DNA of 64,000 nucleotides, from contig NZ_JOFJ01000005.1 in NCBI RefSeq assembly GCF_000718255.1, forward strand, positions 248,001 through 312,000. Reading direction: 5' to 3'. A program made the position numbers and the translations under genes. Source of the stretch: Spirillospora albida. GTDB lineage: Bacteria > Actinomycetota > Actinomycetes > Streptosporangiales > Streptosporangiaceae. Position 1 is the stretch's first letter; each line of letters starts with the position of its first letter. A model generated the notes under the pieces. The model was not told the origin of the DNA, did not search any database, and saw only the letters and a list, made by a program, of their open reading frames with translations. This document shows positions 42,027 to 50,653 of the stretch, piece after piece.

Positions 42027-42052
42027 CACTACCTCGGTATACCTAGGTAGTG
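42027..42052. promoter_or_regulatory. Inverted repeat in the divergent GntR/XRE-cassette promoter
   Basis: CACTACCT (42027-42034) and AGGTAGTG (42045-42052) are perfect inverted repeats around a 10-bp spacer that itself contains the palindrome GGTATACC. AT-rich relative to its surroundings, it is the likely operator for the small GntR protein. Confidence 0.65.
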
Positions 42053-42105
42053 CTAGGGCTCCCATAGATATCCAAGGTCGCCCCTGATCGCCTAAGGTCC
42101 GGTTC

Positions 42106-42363
42106 ATGATCGATCCTGAGGCTCGGAGGCCGCCATACCTTCAGCTCGCAGATCTGATCCGGCAACGGATCGCGGAGGGCGAGATCCCGATCGGTCGCCG
42201 GATACCCTCCATGACCGCGCTCGAGGCCGAGTACGGACTCGCCCGCAACACGATTCAACGCACGCTGAACGTCCTCAAGGACGAGGGACTGATCGAGCGC
42301 GAGCCAGGCCGTGGCATGTTCGTCATCGCGCGCCCGGACGGTGAAGAACCCGCCGGCGAGTAG
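42106..42363 (+). CDS. Minimal GntR-family DNA-binding protein
   Basis: 85 residues, only the winged helix: YLQLADLIRQRIAEGEIPIG through AEYGLARNTIQRTLNVLKDE to a short acidic tail. There is no effector domain, as in KorSA-type regulators of actinobacterial conjugative elements. Divergent from the XRE cassette across an inverted repeat, it probably represses both directions. How it would sense a signal is unclear; relief by another protein is possible. Confidence 0.82.
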   Translation: MIDPEARRPPYLQLADLIRQRIAEGEIPIGRRIPSMTALEAEYGLARNTIQRTLNVLKDEGLIEREPGRGMFVIARPDGEEPAGE

Positions 42364-42387
42364 GGCGGCGGGCTCACATCACGTCGC

Positions 42388-42915
42388 TCAGATCCGGTCG
42401 AGCAGTTCCTTCTTCTTCGCCTCGAACTCCTCAGGCGTGACGATCCCCGCGTCGCGGAGGCGGCCGAGCTTCTCCAGCGCCTCGAACACGTCCTCGCGGG
42501 ACGCCGGACCGGTCGAGGGGTCGGTCCGTCCGGCGGCAAGGCGTTCCCGGAGTGCGTCCGCGATGGCCCTGCCCGCCTGCTTGCCGACGTCGGTGATCTC
42601 GGCCTTGTTCCCGGGCGCGAAGACGGTCAGCTTGCCGAGGACCATGCCGCTGTTCCACTGCACGGACGAGATCTTGTCGAGGGGGAAGTCCTCGGTGGTC
42701 TTGCCGACCCAGCCGTCCTTGACGAAGAGCAGCCGCCGGTCGGTGAGCACGAGCAGGCCCGTGCCGCCGCGATAGGTGCCCGACAGCATGTGCCGCACGG
42801 TCTCGCCCTCCCACAGGGACTCGGCGAGCCTGCGGATCTCGCGCTTGGCCCCGACCTGGTCGTCCATGCGGTCGGCCGCGGCCTGGATGTCCGCCCGAAG
42901 CGGCGCGTCGGCCAT
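42388..42915 (-). CDS. PH-like (YokE) and SHOCT domain protein
   Basis: 175 residues. Residues 30-125 form a bacterial PH-like domain: GTYRGGTGLLVLTDRRLLFV with W-containing strands (SVQWNSGMVLGKLTV). The C-terminal 30 residues, EALEKLGRLRDAGIVTPEEF followed by EAKKKELLDRI, are a SHOCT motif, a short oligomerisation helix pair. Starts 5 bp after the methyltransferase stop, so it is in that operon. Membrane-linked scaffold function is possible but not shown. Confidence 0.82.
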   Translation of the reverse strand: MADAPLRADIQAAADRMDDQVGAKREIRRLAESLWEGETVRHMLSGTYRGGTGLLVLTDRRLLFVKDGWVGKTTEDFPLDKISSVQWNSGMVLGKLTVFAPGNKAEITDVGKQAGRAIADALRERLAAGRTDPSTGPASREDVFEALEKLGRLRDAGIVTPEEFEAKKKELLDRI

Positions 42916-42919
42916 GCGC

Positions 42920-44248
42920 CTATCCTCTCACCAGGACCGCCAGGCACTCCACGTGCTGGGTCATCGGGAAGGCGTCGAAGGCTCGCAGCGACTCCAATGT
43001 CCAGCCCTTCTCGCTGAAGTAGGCGAGGTCGCGGGCCAGGGTGGCGGGGTCGCAGGAGACGTAGGCGATCTTGCGGCCGGCGAGGCGGGCGACCTGGTCG
43101 ACCACGGCGCGGCCGGCGCCGGTGCGGGGCGGGTCGAGGACGACCACGTCGGCGGCGCGGACGCGGGCGCCGCCCTGGTGGCCGGTGCCGCGCTTGTTCT
43201 GGGTGCGGGACGAGGCGTCGGCGTGGCCGAACTCGAGTTCGGCGATGACCTCCTCGACCGGGCCGCGCTCGATCGAGACGTTCGGCAGGTCGCGGAGGTT
43301 GAAGCGCGCGTCGCGGACGGCCTGGGCGTCGGACTCGATGCCGACCACCAGTCCGGACGGGCCGATCCGGTCGGCCAGGACGCCGGAGAACAGGCCCGCG
43401 CCGCTGTACAGGTCGAGGGCGATGTCGCCCGGCTTCGGTTCGAGGGCGTCCAGGACGGCGTCGGCGAGGAGCTGCGCGGCGCCCGGGTGGACCTGCCAGA
43501 AGCCGCTGCCGCTGACCTGGAAGAGGCGGCCGGACACCTCCTCGCGAACATAGGGCAGGTTCGCGCCCGGCTCGGGCTTGCCCCGGACGAGCCGGACCGG
43601 CACGTCCAGGCGGGGCACGCGGATCTTGCGGCGGTCGCGGCCGCGCAGCACGACGAGGCGGTCTCCGGTGGAGGCGGAGGCGATGCCCTCGACGCCGGTC
43701 GCGCCGGGCCAGCGCTTGCGCTCGATGCCCATCATCTCGACGCCCGGGTGGGCGATCAGGCACTCGTCGATCGGCTCGATGTCGTGGGAGCGGTGCCGGC
43801 GGAGGCCGACGGTGCCGCCCGCGACGGTGAACTGGACGCGGGTGCGCCAGCCGAGGCCGGGCGGCGGGACGATCTCGCTCTCGACCGGGTACGGCACCTC
43901 CTCGACGACCACCGTGCGGGTGATGCCGGCGAGGCGCTGGAGCTGCTCTTCGACGACGGCGGCCTTGAGGCGGCGCTGCGCGGGCAGGGAGGCGTGCTGC
44001 CAGTCGCAGCCGCCGCAGCGGCCGGGGCCGGCGAAGGGGCAGGGCGCGTCCACGCGGTCCGGGGACGCCTCGATGATCTCGACGGCGTCGGCGCGCAGGA
44101 AGCTCTTGGTGGTCTCGGTGACGCGCGCCTTGACCCTCTCGCCGGGCAGGGCGTGCCGGACGAAGACCACGCGGCCCTCATGGCGGGCGACGCAGAAGCC
44201 GCCGTTGGCGACGTTGCCGACGTGCAGGTCGAGGAGCTCTTCAGTCAC
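42920..44248 (-). CDS. TrmA/RumA-family RNA uridine C5-methyltransferase
   Basis: 442 residues. An N-terminal TRAM domain (LHVGNVANGGFCVARHEGRV) is followed by an iron-sulfur cysteine set (CPFAGPGRCGGC) and a SAM methyltransferase with DLYSGAGLFSG and the catalytic SCDPATLARDL motif. It methylates C5 of a uridine in tRNA or rRNA. Orthologous by position to mycobacterial Rv2689c. GTG 44248 overlaps the end of the APC transporter gene by 8 bp; a GTG at 44269 is in frame. Confidence 0.87.
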   Translation of the reverse strand: MTEELLDLHVGNVANGGFCVARHEGRVVFVRHALPGERVKARVTETTKSFLRADAVEIIEASPDRVDAPCPFAGPGRCGGCDWQHASLPAQRRLKAAVVEEQLQRLAGITRTVVVEEVPYPVESEIVPPPGLGWRTRVQFTVAGGTVGLRRHRSHDIEPIDECLIAHPGVEMMGIERKRWPGATGVEGIASASTGDRLVVLRGRDRRKIRVPRLDVPVRLVRGKPEPGANLPYVREEVSGRLFQVSGSGFWQVHPGAAQLLADAVLDALEPKPGDIALDLYSGAGLFSGVLADRIGPSGLVVGIESDAQAVRDARFNLRDLPNVSIERGPVEEVIAELEFGHADASSRTQNKRGTGHQGGARVRAADVVVLDPPRTGAGRAVVDQVARLAGRKIAYVSCDPATLARDLAYFSEKGWTLESLRAFDAFPMTQHVECLAVLVRG

Positions 44249-46280
44249 GGTCCGAAACACTACCGGCACCGGGGCGTGCGTCGGCCGTGCCGCGGGGCGG
44301 GCGGCGCGACGAGCCGGGGCCGGGCGGCTCCTGCCGCCCCTTCAGCCGGTCGGACGAGTGGAGCTGCCACGGGACGCTCGTCACCATCACGCCCGGCTGG
44401 AACAGCAGCCGGCCCTTGAGCCGGAGGGCGCTCTGGTTGTGCAGGAGCTGCTCCCACCAGCGGCCGACGACGTATTCGGGGATGAACACGGTGACGACGT
44501 CGCGGGGGCTCTTGCGGCGGACGTTCTTCACGTAGGCGAGGACCGGCCGGGTGATCTCCCGGTACGGGGAGTCGAGGATCTTGAGCGGGACGGGGACGTC
44601 CAGGGCGTCCCATGCCTCCTGGAGGCGCCGGGACTCGTCGGCGTCCACGGCGACCGAGACGGCCTCCAGCGTGGACGGACGCGTCGCGCGAGCGTAGGCC
44701 AGGGCCCGCAGCGTCGGCTTGTGGATCTTCGAGATGAGCACGATGCCGTGGTTGCGGGCGGGCAGCACGACGTCCTCGCCGGACGGCTCCAGCTCGGTCG
44801 CGACCCGGTCGTAGTGCTTGCGGATGCTCTTCATCAGCACGAACAGCACCGGCATCGCGATGCAGACGATGTAGGCGCCGAGCGCGAACTTGGTGATCAG
44901 GACGACGATGAGGACGACGCCGGTGAGGGTGGCGCCGAACGCGTTGATGCCGCGGGAGCTCTTCATCCGGCGGCGCTGCGCCGGGTCCGTCTCGGCGCGC
45001 AGGAGCCGGTTCCAGTGCCGGACCATGCCGATCTGGCTGACGGTGAACGACACGAACACGCCGACGGTGTAGAGCGGGATCAGCTTGCTGACGGACGCGT
45101 CGTAGGCGTAGATCAGCAGCCCCGCCATGGTGGCGAGGATGATGATGCCGTTGCTGAAGGCGAGCCGGTCGCCGCGGGTGTGGAGCTGGCGCGGCAGGTA
45201 GCGGTTCTGCGCGAGGACCGACCCGAGGACGGGGAAGCCGTTGAAGGCCGTGTTGGCCGCGAGGAACAGGATCAGCGCGGTCATGATCGCGACGAGCGCG
45301 AACCCGGGCGTGAAGTTGCTGAAGACGGTGTGCGCGACCTGCGCGACGACCGGGTCGGCGTTGTGGATCTCCTGCCCGGTGGCGGGGTCGACGAGGTGGC
45401 TGCCCTGGTCGGGTTCGGCGAACCTGGCGTCGGTGATGTAGGCGAACGCGGTGACGCCGCCGAACATCGTCATCGCGACGACGCCGAGCAGGAGCAGGGT
45501 GGCGGCGGCGTTGTCGCCCTTCGGCTTCTTGAACGCGGGCACGCCGTTGCTGATCGCCTCGACGCCGGTCAGGGCGGCGCAGCCGGACGAGAACGCGCGC
45601 AGCAGCAGGAACACGAGGGCGAACCCGGCGACGTCCACCGCCTCGCCGCGGACCTCGTAGCCCGCGGTCTCGGCGCGCAGCTCGTCCCCGGTGAGCAGCC
45701 GGAGGGCGCCCCACAGCAGCATGCTGCCGATCGCGAACATGAACAGGTAGGTCGGGACGGCGAACGCGGCGCCGGCCTCCTTCAGCCCGCGCAGGTTCGC
45801 GACGGTGAGCAGCGCCACGATGACGAGCGCGACCACGACCTCGTGCGGCTGCATGAACTTCAGCAGGGCGCCGAGGTTCTCGACGCCGGACGACACCGAC
45901 ACCGCGACCGTCAGGACGTAGTCGACCATCAGGGCGCTCGCGACCAGGACGCCCCAGTTGTCGCCGAGGTTGGTGGTGGCGACCTCGAAGTCGCCGCCGC
46001 CGCTCTGGTAGGCGCGGACGTTCTGCCGGTACGAGGCGACCACCGTCAGAAGGATCACCACGACGGCGGCGGCGACCCACGGCGTGTAGTGGTACATGAC
46101 GAGCCCGCCCGCCCCGAGCGCGAGGAGGATCTCCTGCGGGGCGTACGCCACCGAGGACAGGGCGTCGCTGGCGAACACCGGCAGGGCGATCCGCTTGGGC
46201 AGGAGCTGCTCGTGCTGCTGGGCGCTCCGCAGGGCGCGGCCCAGCAGGACGCGCTTCACGAGGTCGGGAACCTTCGACAC
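44241..46280 (-). CDS. APC-superfamily transporter, KimA-like (probable potassium importer)
   Basis: 679 residues: twelve or so membrane helices in the first 470, starting with LPVFASDALSSVAYAPQEIL, then a cytosolic C-terminal region of about 200 residues. The first-helix sequence is characteristic of the KimA/YdaO-type and Rv2690c transporters within the amino acid permease superfamily. It is divergent from two TrkA-type potassium regulators (CeoB, CeoC), which supports potassium rather than amino acid transport. Start is GTG 46280. The low-complexity Arg/Pro/Gly tail is not conserved-looking. I see no c-di-AMP riboswitch in front. Confidence 0.78.
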   Translation of the reverse strand: MSKVPDLVKRVLLGRALRSAQQHEQLLPKRIALPVFASDALSSVAYAPQEILLALGAGGLVMYHYTPWVAAAVVVILLTVVASYRQNVRAYQSGGGDFEVATTNLGDNWGVLVASALMVDYVLTVAVSVSSGVENLGALLKFMQPHEVVVALVIVALLTVANLRGLKEAGAAFAVPTYLFMFAIGSMLLWGALRLLTGDELRAETAGYEVRGEAVDVAGFALVFLLLRAFSSGCAALTGVEAISNGVPAFKKPKGDNAAATLLLLGVVAMTMFGGVTAFAYITDARFAEPDQGSHLVDPATGQEIHNADPVVAQVAHTVFSNFTPGFALVAIMTALILFLAANTAFNGFPVLGSVLAQNRYLPRQLHTRGDRLAFSNGIIILATMAGLLIYAYDASVSKLIPLYTVGVFVSFTVSQIGMVRHWNRLLRAETDPAQRRRMKSSRGINAFGATLTGVVLIVVLITKFALGAYIVCIAMPVLFVLMKSIRKHYDRVATELEPSGEDVVLPARNHGIVLISKIHKPTLRALAYARATRPSTLEAVSVAVDADESRRLQEAWDALDVPVPLKILDSPYREITRPVLAYVKNVRRKSPRDVVTVFIPEYVVGRWWEQLLHNQSALRLKGRLLFQPGVMVTSVPWQLHSSDRLKGRQEPPGPGSSRRPPRGTADARPGAGSVSDRD

Positions 46281-46447
46281 GAAATGGAACTCTAACCCCC
46301 CGGCGGGCGGCCGCCTGTCTGCCGGGTAGTACTCGCCTGGGGCAATGTGTAGGTTGGCAGCCCGGCAGGGATCATTCACAGCAGCGGTCCTCGGGTGCGC
46401 ACGGTGTCGGGGCAGCCACGACGGACGCCGTGCACGGCGCGGGGGTA

Positions 46448-46466
46448 CAGGGGGAGCGTCCCCCTG
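46448..46466 (+). promoter_or_regulatory. Perfect hairpin in the ceoB leader
   Basis: CAGGGGGA-GCG-TCCCCCTG forms an 8-bp perfect stem with a three-base loop, ending 19 bp before the GTG of the CeoB-like gene, next to its ribosome site. It could modulate translation of the potassium regulator pair. Confidence 0.4.
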
Positions 46467-46485
46467 GTCGGAAGAGGGAACGGCC

Positions 46486-47151
46486 GTGCATATCGTGATC
46501 ATGGGGTGCGGGCGCGTCGGTTCGACGCTGGCCCACATCCTGGAGGACAAGGGCCACTCGGTGGCCATCATCGACCAGAGCCCGGAGGCGTTCCGGCGGC
46601 TGCGCAGCGGCTTCCGGGGGCGCCGCGTCACCGGGTTCGGGTTCGACCGCGATGTGATCGCCGAAGCGGGCATCGAGCACGCGTCCGCGTTCGTCGCCGT
46701 CAGCAGCGGCGACAACTCCAACATCATCTCGGCCCGCGTGGCGCGCGAGACGTTCGGCGTCGACAACGTCGTGGCGCGGATCTACGACCCGCGCCGCGCC
46801 GAGGTGTACCAGCGGCTCGGCATCCCGACCGTGGCGACCGTCCGGTGGACGGCCGACCAGATCCTGCGCCGGCTGCTGCCGGAGGGCGCGGAGCCGCTGT
46901 GGCGCGACCCGACCGGCGCGGTCGTGCTCGCCGAACTGGACGCCGGGCATCTGTGGGTGGGCGAGAAGGTCCAGGAACTGGAGGAGCACGCGAAGACGCG
47001 GGTGGCGTTCCTCTCCCGGATGGGCGAGGCGCTCGTCCCCGACCGGGACACCGTGATCCAGGACGGCGACGTGGTGCACATCATGGCGCGCTCGGACGAG
47101 GTGGAGCGCGTGAACGCCGCGGTCGCGGCGCGGAACGAGGGGAGCGCCTGA
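46486..47151 (+). CDS. TrkA-type potassium uptake regulatory protein (CeoB-like)
   Basis: 221 residues. The N-terminal RCK_N domain starts HIVIMGCGRVGSTLAHILED with the GxGxxG nucleotide-binding loop and an acidic residue at the end of the second strand (IIDQ). A C-terminal RCK_C domain follows (DAGHLWVGEKVQELEEH to DGDVVHIMARS). Soluble gating subunit that binds NAD(H) or ATP/ADP. GTG start after GAAGAGGG. It shares its last base with the next TrkA gene (TGATG) and is divergent from the KimA-like transporter, matching Rv2690c-ceoB-ceoC. Confidence 0.88.
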   Translation: MHIVIMGCGRVGSTLAHILEDKGHSVAIIDQSPEAFRRLRSGFRGRRVTGFGFDRDVIAEAGIEHASAFVAVSSGDNSNIISARVARETFGVDNVVARIYDPRRAEVYQRLGIPTVATVRWTADQILRRLLPEGAEPLWRDPTGAVVLAELDAGHLWVGEKVQELEEHAKTRVAFLSRMGEALVPDRDTVIQDGDVVHIMARSDEVERVNAAVAARNEGSA

Positions 47152-47804
47152 TGCGGGTCGCGATCGCCGGGGCCGGCGCGGTGGGCCGGTCCATCGCCCA
47201 GGAGCTGCTGGAGAACGGCCACGAGGTGCTCCTGATCGACAAGAGCCCGAAGGCCATCAAGGTCGAGATGGTGCCGCGCGCGGAGTGGCTGCTCGCGGAC
47301 GCGTGCGAGATCGCGTCGCTGGACGACGCGGCGCTGGAGCGCTGCCAGGTGGTCGTGGCCGCGTCCGGCGACGACAAGGTCAACCTGGTCGTGTCGCTGC
47401 TGGCGAAGACGGAGTACGGGGTGCCGCGGGTCGTGGCGCGGATCAACCACCCGAAGAACGAGTGGCTGTTCAACGAGTCGTGGGGCGTGGACGTGGCGGT
47501 GTCGACGCCGCGGCTGCTGTCCGCGCTGGTGGAGGAGGCCGTCAGCGTCGGCGACCTGGTCCGGCTGATGACGTTCCGGCAGGGCGAGGCGAACCTGGTC
47601 GAGCTGACGCTGCCGGAGGACGCGCCGCTCGGCGGCCAGCGCGTCGGGTCGGTGGCCTGGCCGCGCGACACGGCGCTGGTGGCGATCCTGCGCGAGGGCC
47701 GGGTGCTCGTCCCGACGCCTGACGACACCCTGGAGCCGGGCGACGAGCTGATGTTCGTGGCCAGCCAGGACGTGGAGGACGAGCTGGCCGAGCTGCTGGG
47801 CTGA
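47151..47804 (+). CDS. TrkA-type potassium uptake regulatory protein (CeoC-like)
   Basis: 217 residues, paralogue of the preceding protein. RVAIAGAGAVGRSIAQELLE supplies the nucleotide-binding GxGxxG motif, LLIDKS ends the second strand, and a C-terminal RCK_C domain (VELTLPEDAPLGGQRVGSVA, PGDELMFVAS) follows. The ATG shares a base with the CeoB stop, so both are made together and probably form a hetero-oligomeric ring on a potassium transporter. Confidence 0.88.
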   Translation: MRVAIAGAGAVGRSIAQELLENGHEVLLIDKSPKAIKVEMVPRAEWLLADACEIASLDDAALERCQVVVAASGDDKVNLVVSLLAKTEYGVPRVVARINHPKNEWLFNESWGVDVAVSTPRLLSALVEEAVSVGDLVRLMTFRQGEANLVELTLPEDAPLGGQRVGSVAWPRDTALVAILREGRVLVPTPDDTLEPGDELMFVASQDVEDELAELLG

Positions 47805-47815
47805 CGAGGCCGCCC

Positions 47816-47839
47816 GCGGGCGGGGCCCGCCCCGCCCGC
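47816..47839. terminator. Bidirectional terminator between ceoC-like and DUF3159 genes
   Basis: GCGGGCGGGG and CCCCGCCCGC form a perfect 10-bp stem with a four-base loop in the 36-bp gap between convergent genes. Confidence 0.7.
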
Positions 47840-47840
47840 C

Positions 47841-48539
47841 TCAGGTGGCGGGGTCCTCCCGGCGGATCGGGGTCCGTCCGCGAGCGAGGACCCAGACCAT
47901 GGCGGCGAGGGCCGCGACCTGGAGAGGCCAGCCCATCAGGATCTTGGCGGTGCCGAGGAAGCCGCTCTGGTCGCCCTCCGCGACGTAGATCGGGTACTGG
48001 ACGGCGACGCGCACCACGCACGGCGCCACCAGCAGCCAGGTGAGCCGGGAGCACAGCTTCAGGATGCCCGGGTCGGACCGCCACGCGGTGGGGTCGCCGG
48101 TCACGGACCCGATGAGGAATCCCACGACCGGCCACCGCACCGCGATCGAGAAGATCATCGCGGCGCCGTAGCCGGCGTTGATGAGGATGCCGGGCAGGAA
48201 CGCGTCCTCCGCCTTGCCGGAGCGGAGCGCGAAGAACGCGGCGATCGCGATGCCGAACAGGCTGTTGAGGACGAACTGCGGGTTGGACCGCTGGACGATC
48301 CGGATCAGCAGCAGCACGACCGCGGCGCCCACCCCGGCGGCGACGGCGAGCCGGATGTCGTCGATCGCGACGTAGGTACCGGTGAACGCGATCGTGGGGA
48401 CGGCCGCCTCCAGCATGCCCCGGACGCCGCCGAGCGCCTTGGCGAGCTGGGCCCGGACGGCCGCCTCGACGGTGTCGTGCGCCGCCATGGCATCGGCCGC
48501 GGTCGCGGTGGTCCCGGTCTCGGTCCCGGTGTCGCTCAC
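47841..48539 (-). CDS. DUF3159 integral membrane protein
   Basis: 232 residues with about six membrane helices (GAAVVLLLIRIVQRSNPQFV, LFGIAIAAFFALRSG, YGAAMIFSIAVRWPVVGFLIG) and a soluble N-terminus. Matches actinobacterial DUF3159, the Rv2693c orthologue in the same chromosomal block. Function unknown; two conserved stretches, RSNPQFVLNSLFGI and RWPVVGFLIG, are family marks. It follows the OB-fold gene by 25 bp on the same strand. Confidence 0.85.
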   Translation of the reverse strand: MSDTGTETGTTATAADAMAAHDTVEAAVRAQLAKALGGVRGMLEAAVPTIAFTGTYVAIDDIRLAVAAGVGAAVVLLLIRIVQRSNPQFVLNSLFGIAIAAFFALRSGKAEDAFLPGILINAGYGAAMIFSIAVRWPVVGFLIGSVTGDPTAWRSDPGILKLCSRLTWLLVAPCVVRVAVQYPIYVAEGDQSGFLGTAKILMGWPLQVAALAAMVWVLARGRTPIRREDPAT

Positions 48540-48564
48540 GTCGCCCCCTCGGCCGGCGGGGGTC

Positions 48565-48987
48565 TCACGACCCGCCGCGCAGCTCGTATCGCGGATTGAA
48601 GATGACCTTGCGCCCGTCCTGCAGGCTCACCAGCCCCTCGGCGATCAGCCGCCGCCCGGGGTCGATCCCGGCGATCCTGCGGCGGCCGAGCCAGATCAGG
48701 CTGACCACGTCGGTGCCGTCGTAGAGCTCGGCCTCCAGGGCGGGGGCGCCGCCCCGGGGCCGGAGCGTCACGGTACGCAGCGTACCGGCGACGCAGTGCC
48801 GCTTGCGCTCTCCGCACGCGGTGATGGGCGTGGCGCCCTCGTCGTCGGTGGTCTTCTGCAGCTCTTCGGCCTCGAGCTCGGCCTTGCTGGCACCCATCCG
48901 CCGCAGGAAGCGCCGCAGCGCTCCGTTACCGCGAACCGGCGCGGCGGGATCGGTCTCCGGGGCTCCGCCGGCCGAAACCTCATCCAT
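48565..48987 (-). CDS. OB-fold nucleic-acid-binding-like protein (Rv2694c type)
   Basis: 140 residues. After a charged N-terminal region, the last 80 residues form an OB-fold: RHCVAGTLRTVTLRP, ELYDGTDVVSLIWLGRRRIA and GLVSLQDGRKVIFNPRYEL. Such stand-alone OB proteins are predicted to bind DNA or RNA. Conserved neighbour of DUF3159 in actinobacteria. Position next to potassium genes is conserved, but the meaning is unknown. Confidence 0.83.
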   Translation of the reverse strand: MDEVSAGGAPETDPAAPVRGNGALRRFLRRMGASKAELEAEELQKTTDDEGATPITACGERKRHCVAGTLRTVTLRPRGGAPALEAELYDGTDVVSLIWLGRRRIAGIDPGRRLIAEGLVSLQDGRKVIFNPRYELRGGS

Positions 48988-49119
48988 ACCCGAAAGCGTA
49001 GGGCATATGGGGGCGAATCGAACTCATACGGCCCGGACGATCTGTCACCCCGCCACCGGTACCCCGGCCGCGGCGCGCGGACACCGGCGTGCCCTCGCCA
49101 CTTGTGGAATGAAGCGTTC

Positions 49120-49145
49120 CGTTCTGTTAATATGAGAACAGAACG
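49120..49145. promoter_or_regulatory. Operator overlapping the MFS exporter promoter
   Basis: CGTTCTGTT (49120-49128) and AACAGAACG (49137-49145) are perfect 9-bp inverted repeats separated by 8 bp. A TAATAT hexamer at 49128-49133 lies within, a candidate -10. TetR-type repressors often bind such sites before exporters, but no TetR gene is adjacent. Confidence 0.65.
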
Positions 49146-49175
49146 TTCCGCTCCGCAAAACGAAGGGATGAGCCG

Positions 49176-50642
49176 ATGACCGTCACGATCGACCGGGCGA
49201 CTCCGACGGCCGCACCGACCGGACCCGTCCCCCGCCGCTGGCTCGGCCTGTCGGCGATCCTCGCCGCGACCCTGCTGAACCTCCTCGACTCCACCATCGT
49301 CGGCGTGGCCGCCCCGGCCATCCGCGCCGACCTCGGCGGATCGCTGTCCGCCCTCCAGTGGATGTCGGCCGGCTACACCCTCGCCCTCGCGGTCGCGCTG
49401 CTCACCGGCGGACGGCTCGGCGACATGTTCGGCCGCCGCCCCGTCCTGCTCGCCGGCACGGCCGGCTTCCTCGCGACCTCGCTGGCGTGCGCGCTCGCCT
49501 GGTCCCCCGAGAGCCTGATCACCGCCCGCGTCGCGCAGGGGCTGTGCGCGGCCGTGATGGTCCCGCAGTGCTTCGGGCTGATCCGCGACCTGTTCGGCGC
49601 GCGGGACATGGGCAAGGCGTTCGCCCTGTTCGGCCCGGTGATCGGCCTCGCCACGATCCTCGGCCCGGTCGTCGCGGGCGTGCTCGTGGACGCCGACCCG
49701 TTCGGGACCGGCTGGCGCGCGATCTTCCTCATCAACGTGCCGCTCGGCGCGTTCGCCCTCGTCGTCGGCGCCCGGGTGCTCCCCGCGGCCGCCCCCACCG
49801 GGCGGGGCGGCGGCATCGACCTCGTCGGGATGCTGCTCGGCGGCGCCGGGATGAGCATGCTCGTGTACCCGCTCGTACAGGGCCGCGAACTCGGCTGGCC
49901 CGCCTGGTCACTGCTCCTGCTCGCCGGTTCCGTGCCCGTCCTCGCCGCCTTCGCCGTCCACCAGCTCCGCCGGGACCGCGCGGGCCGGACGCCGATCCTG
50001 CGGCTGTCGGTGTTCGCGAACCGCGGCTACCGCTCCGGTGTCCTGTTCGTCATCGTGTTCTTCGGGACGATCACCGGGTTCTCCCTCGCCACCGGCCTGT
50101 TCCTCCAGCTCGGCCTCGGCTACACGCCGCTCGCCGCGAGCCTCGCGATGGTGTCCTGGGCGATCGGCGCGTTCGCCGGCTCGGCCTTCGGCGGAACGCA
50201 GATGGCGCGGCTCGGCCGGACGATCCTGCCCATCGGGCTCACGCTGATGACCGCGGGCCTCATCGGGCTGTCGGCCGTGCTCGCCGCGGCGGGCACCGGA
50301 CTCGGCGGCCCGCACCTGGCCGCGCCGCTGCTGGTCTTCGGCGCCGGAATGGGCATGATCTTCGTCCCGCTCTTCGACATCATCGTCGCGGACGTCGCCG
50401 ACCACGAGGTCGGCTCCGCGTCGGCGGCGCTGGAGTCGATCCAGCAGCTCGCCGCGACACTGGGCGTCGCCGTCCTCGGCACCGTGTTCTTCGCGGCGCT
50501 CGGCGGCGAGACCGGGCACGGGTTCGACGCGGCGGCGGCGCTGACCGGCGCCCGGCAGGTGACATGGGCGACGATCGCGCTCACCCTGGCCGCCTTCCCG
50601 ATCGCGTTCCTCCTCCCCCGCAGAGCCCGGCAGCCGCACTGA
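49176..50642 (+). CDS. MFS drug/proton antiporter, DHA2 (14-helix) family
   Basis: 488 residues. Motif A GGRLGDMFGRRPVLLAG between helices 2 and 3, and LDSTIVGVAAPAIRADLGGS in helix 1, identify the EmrB/QacA-type exporters with 14 membrane helices. It exports hydrophobic drugs or metabolites using the proton gradient. The promoter overlaps a strong inverted repeat, so it is probably repressed until a drug is present. The gene splits a block conserved in mycobacteria, consistent with later insertion. Confidence 0.87.
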   Translation: MTVTIDRATPTAAPTGPVPRRWLGLSAILAATLLNLLDSTIVGVAAPAIRADLGGSLSALQWMSAGYTLALAVALLTGGRLGDMFGRRPVLLAGTAGFLATSLACALAWSPESLITARVAQGLCAAVMVPQCFGLIRDLFGARDMGKAFALFGPVIGLATILGPVVAGVLVDADPFGTGWRAIFLINVPLGAFALVVGARVLPAAAPTGRGGGIDLVGMLLGGAGMSMLVYPLVQGRELGWPAWSLLLLAGSVPVLAAFAVHQLRRDRAGRTPILRLSVFANRGYRSGVLFVIVFFGTITGFSLATGLFLQLGLGYTPLAASLAMVSWAIGAFAGSAFGGTQMARLGRTILPIGLTLMTAGLIGLSAVLAAAGTGLGGPHLAAPLLVFGAGMGMIFVPLFDIIVADVADHEVGSASAALESIQQLAATLGVAVLGTVFFAALGGETGHGFDAAAALTGARQVTWATIALTLAAFPIAFLLPRRARQPH

Positions 50643-50653
50643 TCCGCGCACGC

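Noticed and set aside
46281..46485. c-di-AMP riboswitch before the potassium genes
   Set aside because: I could not find the conserved core sequences; only a simple hairpin is visible.
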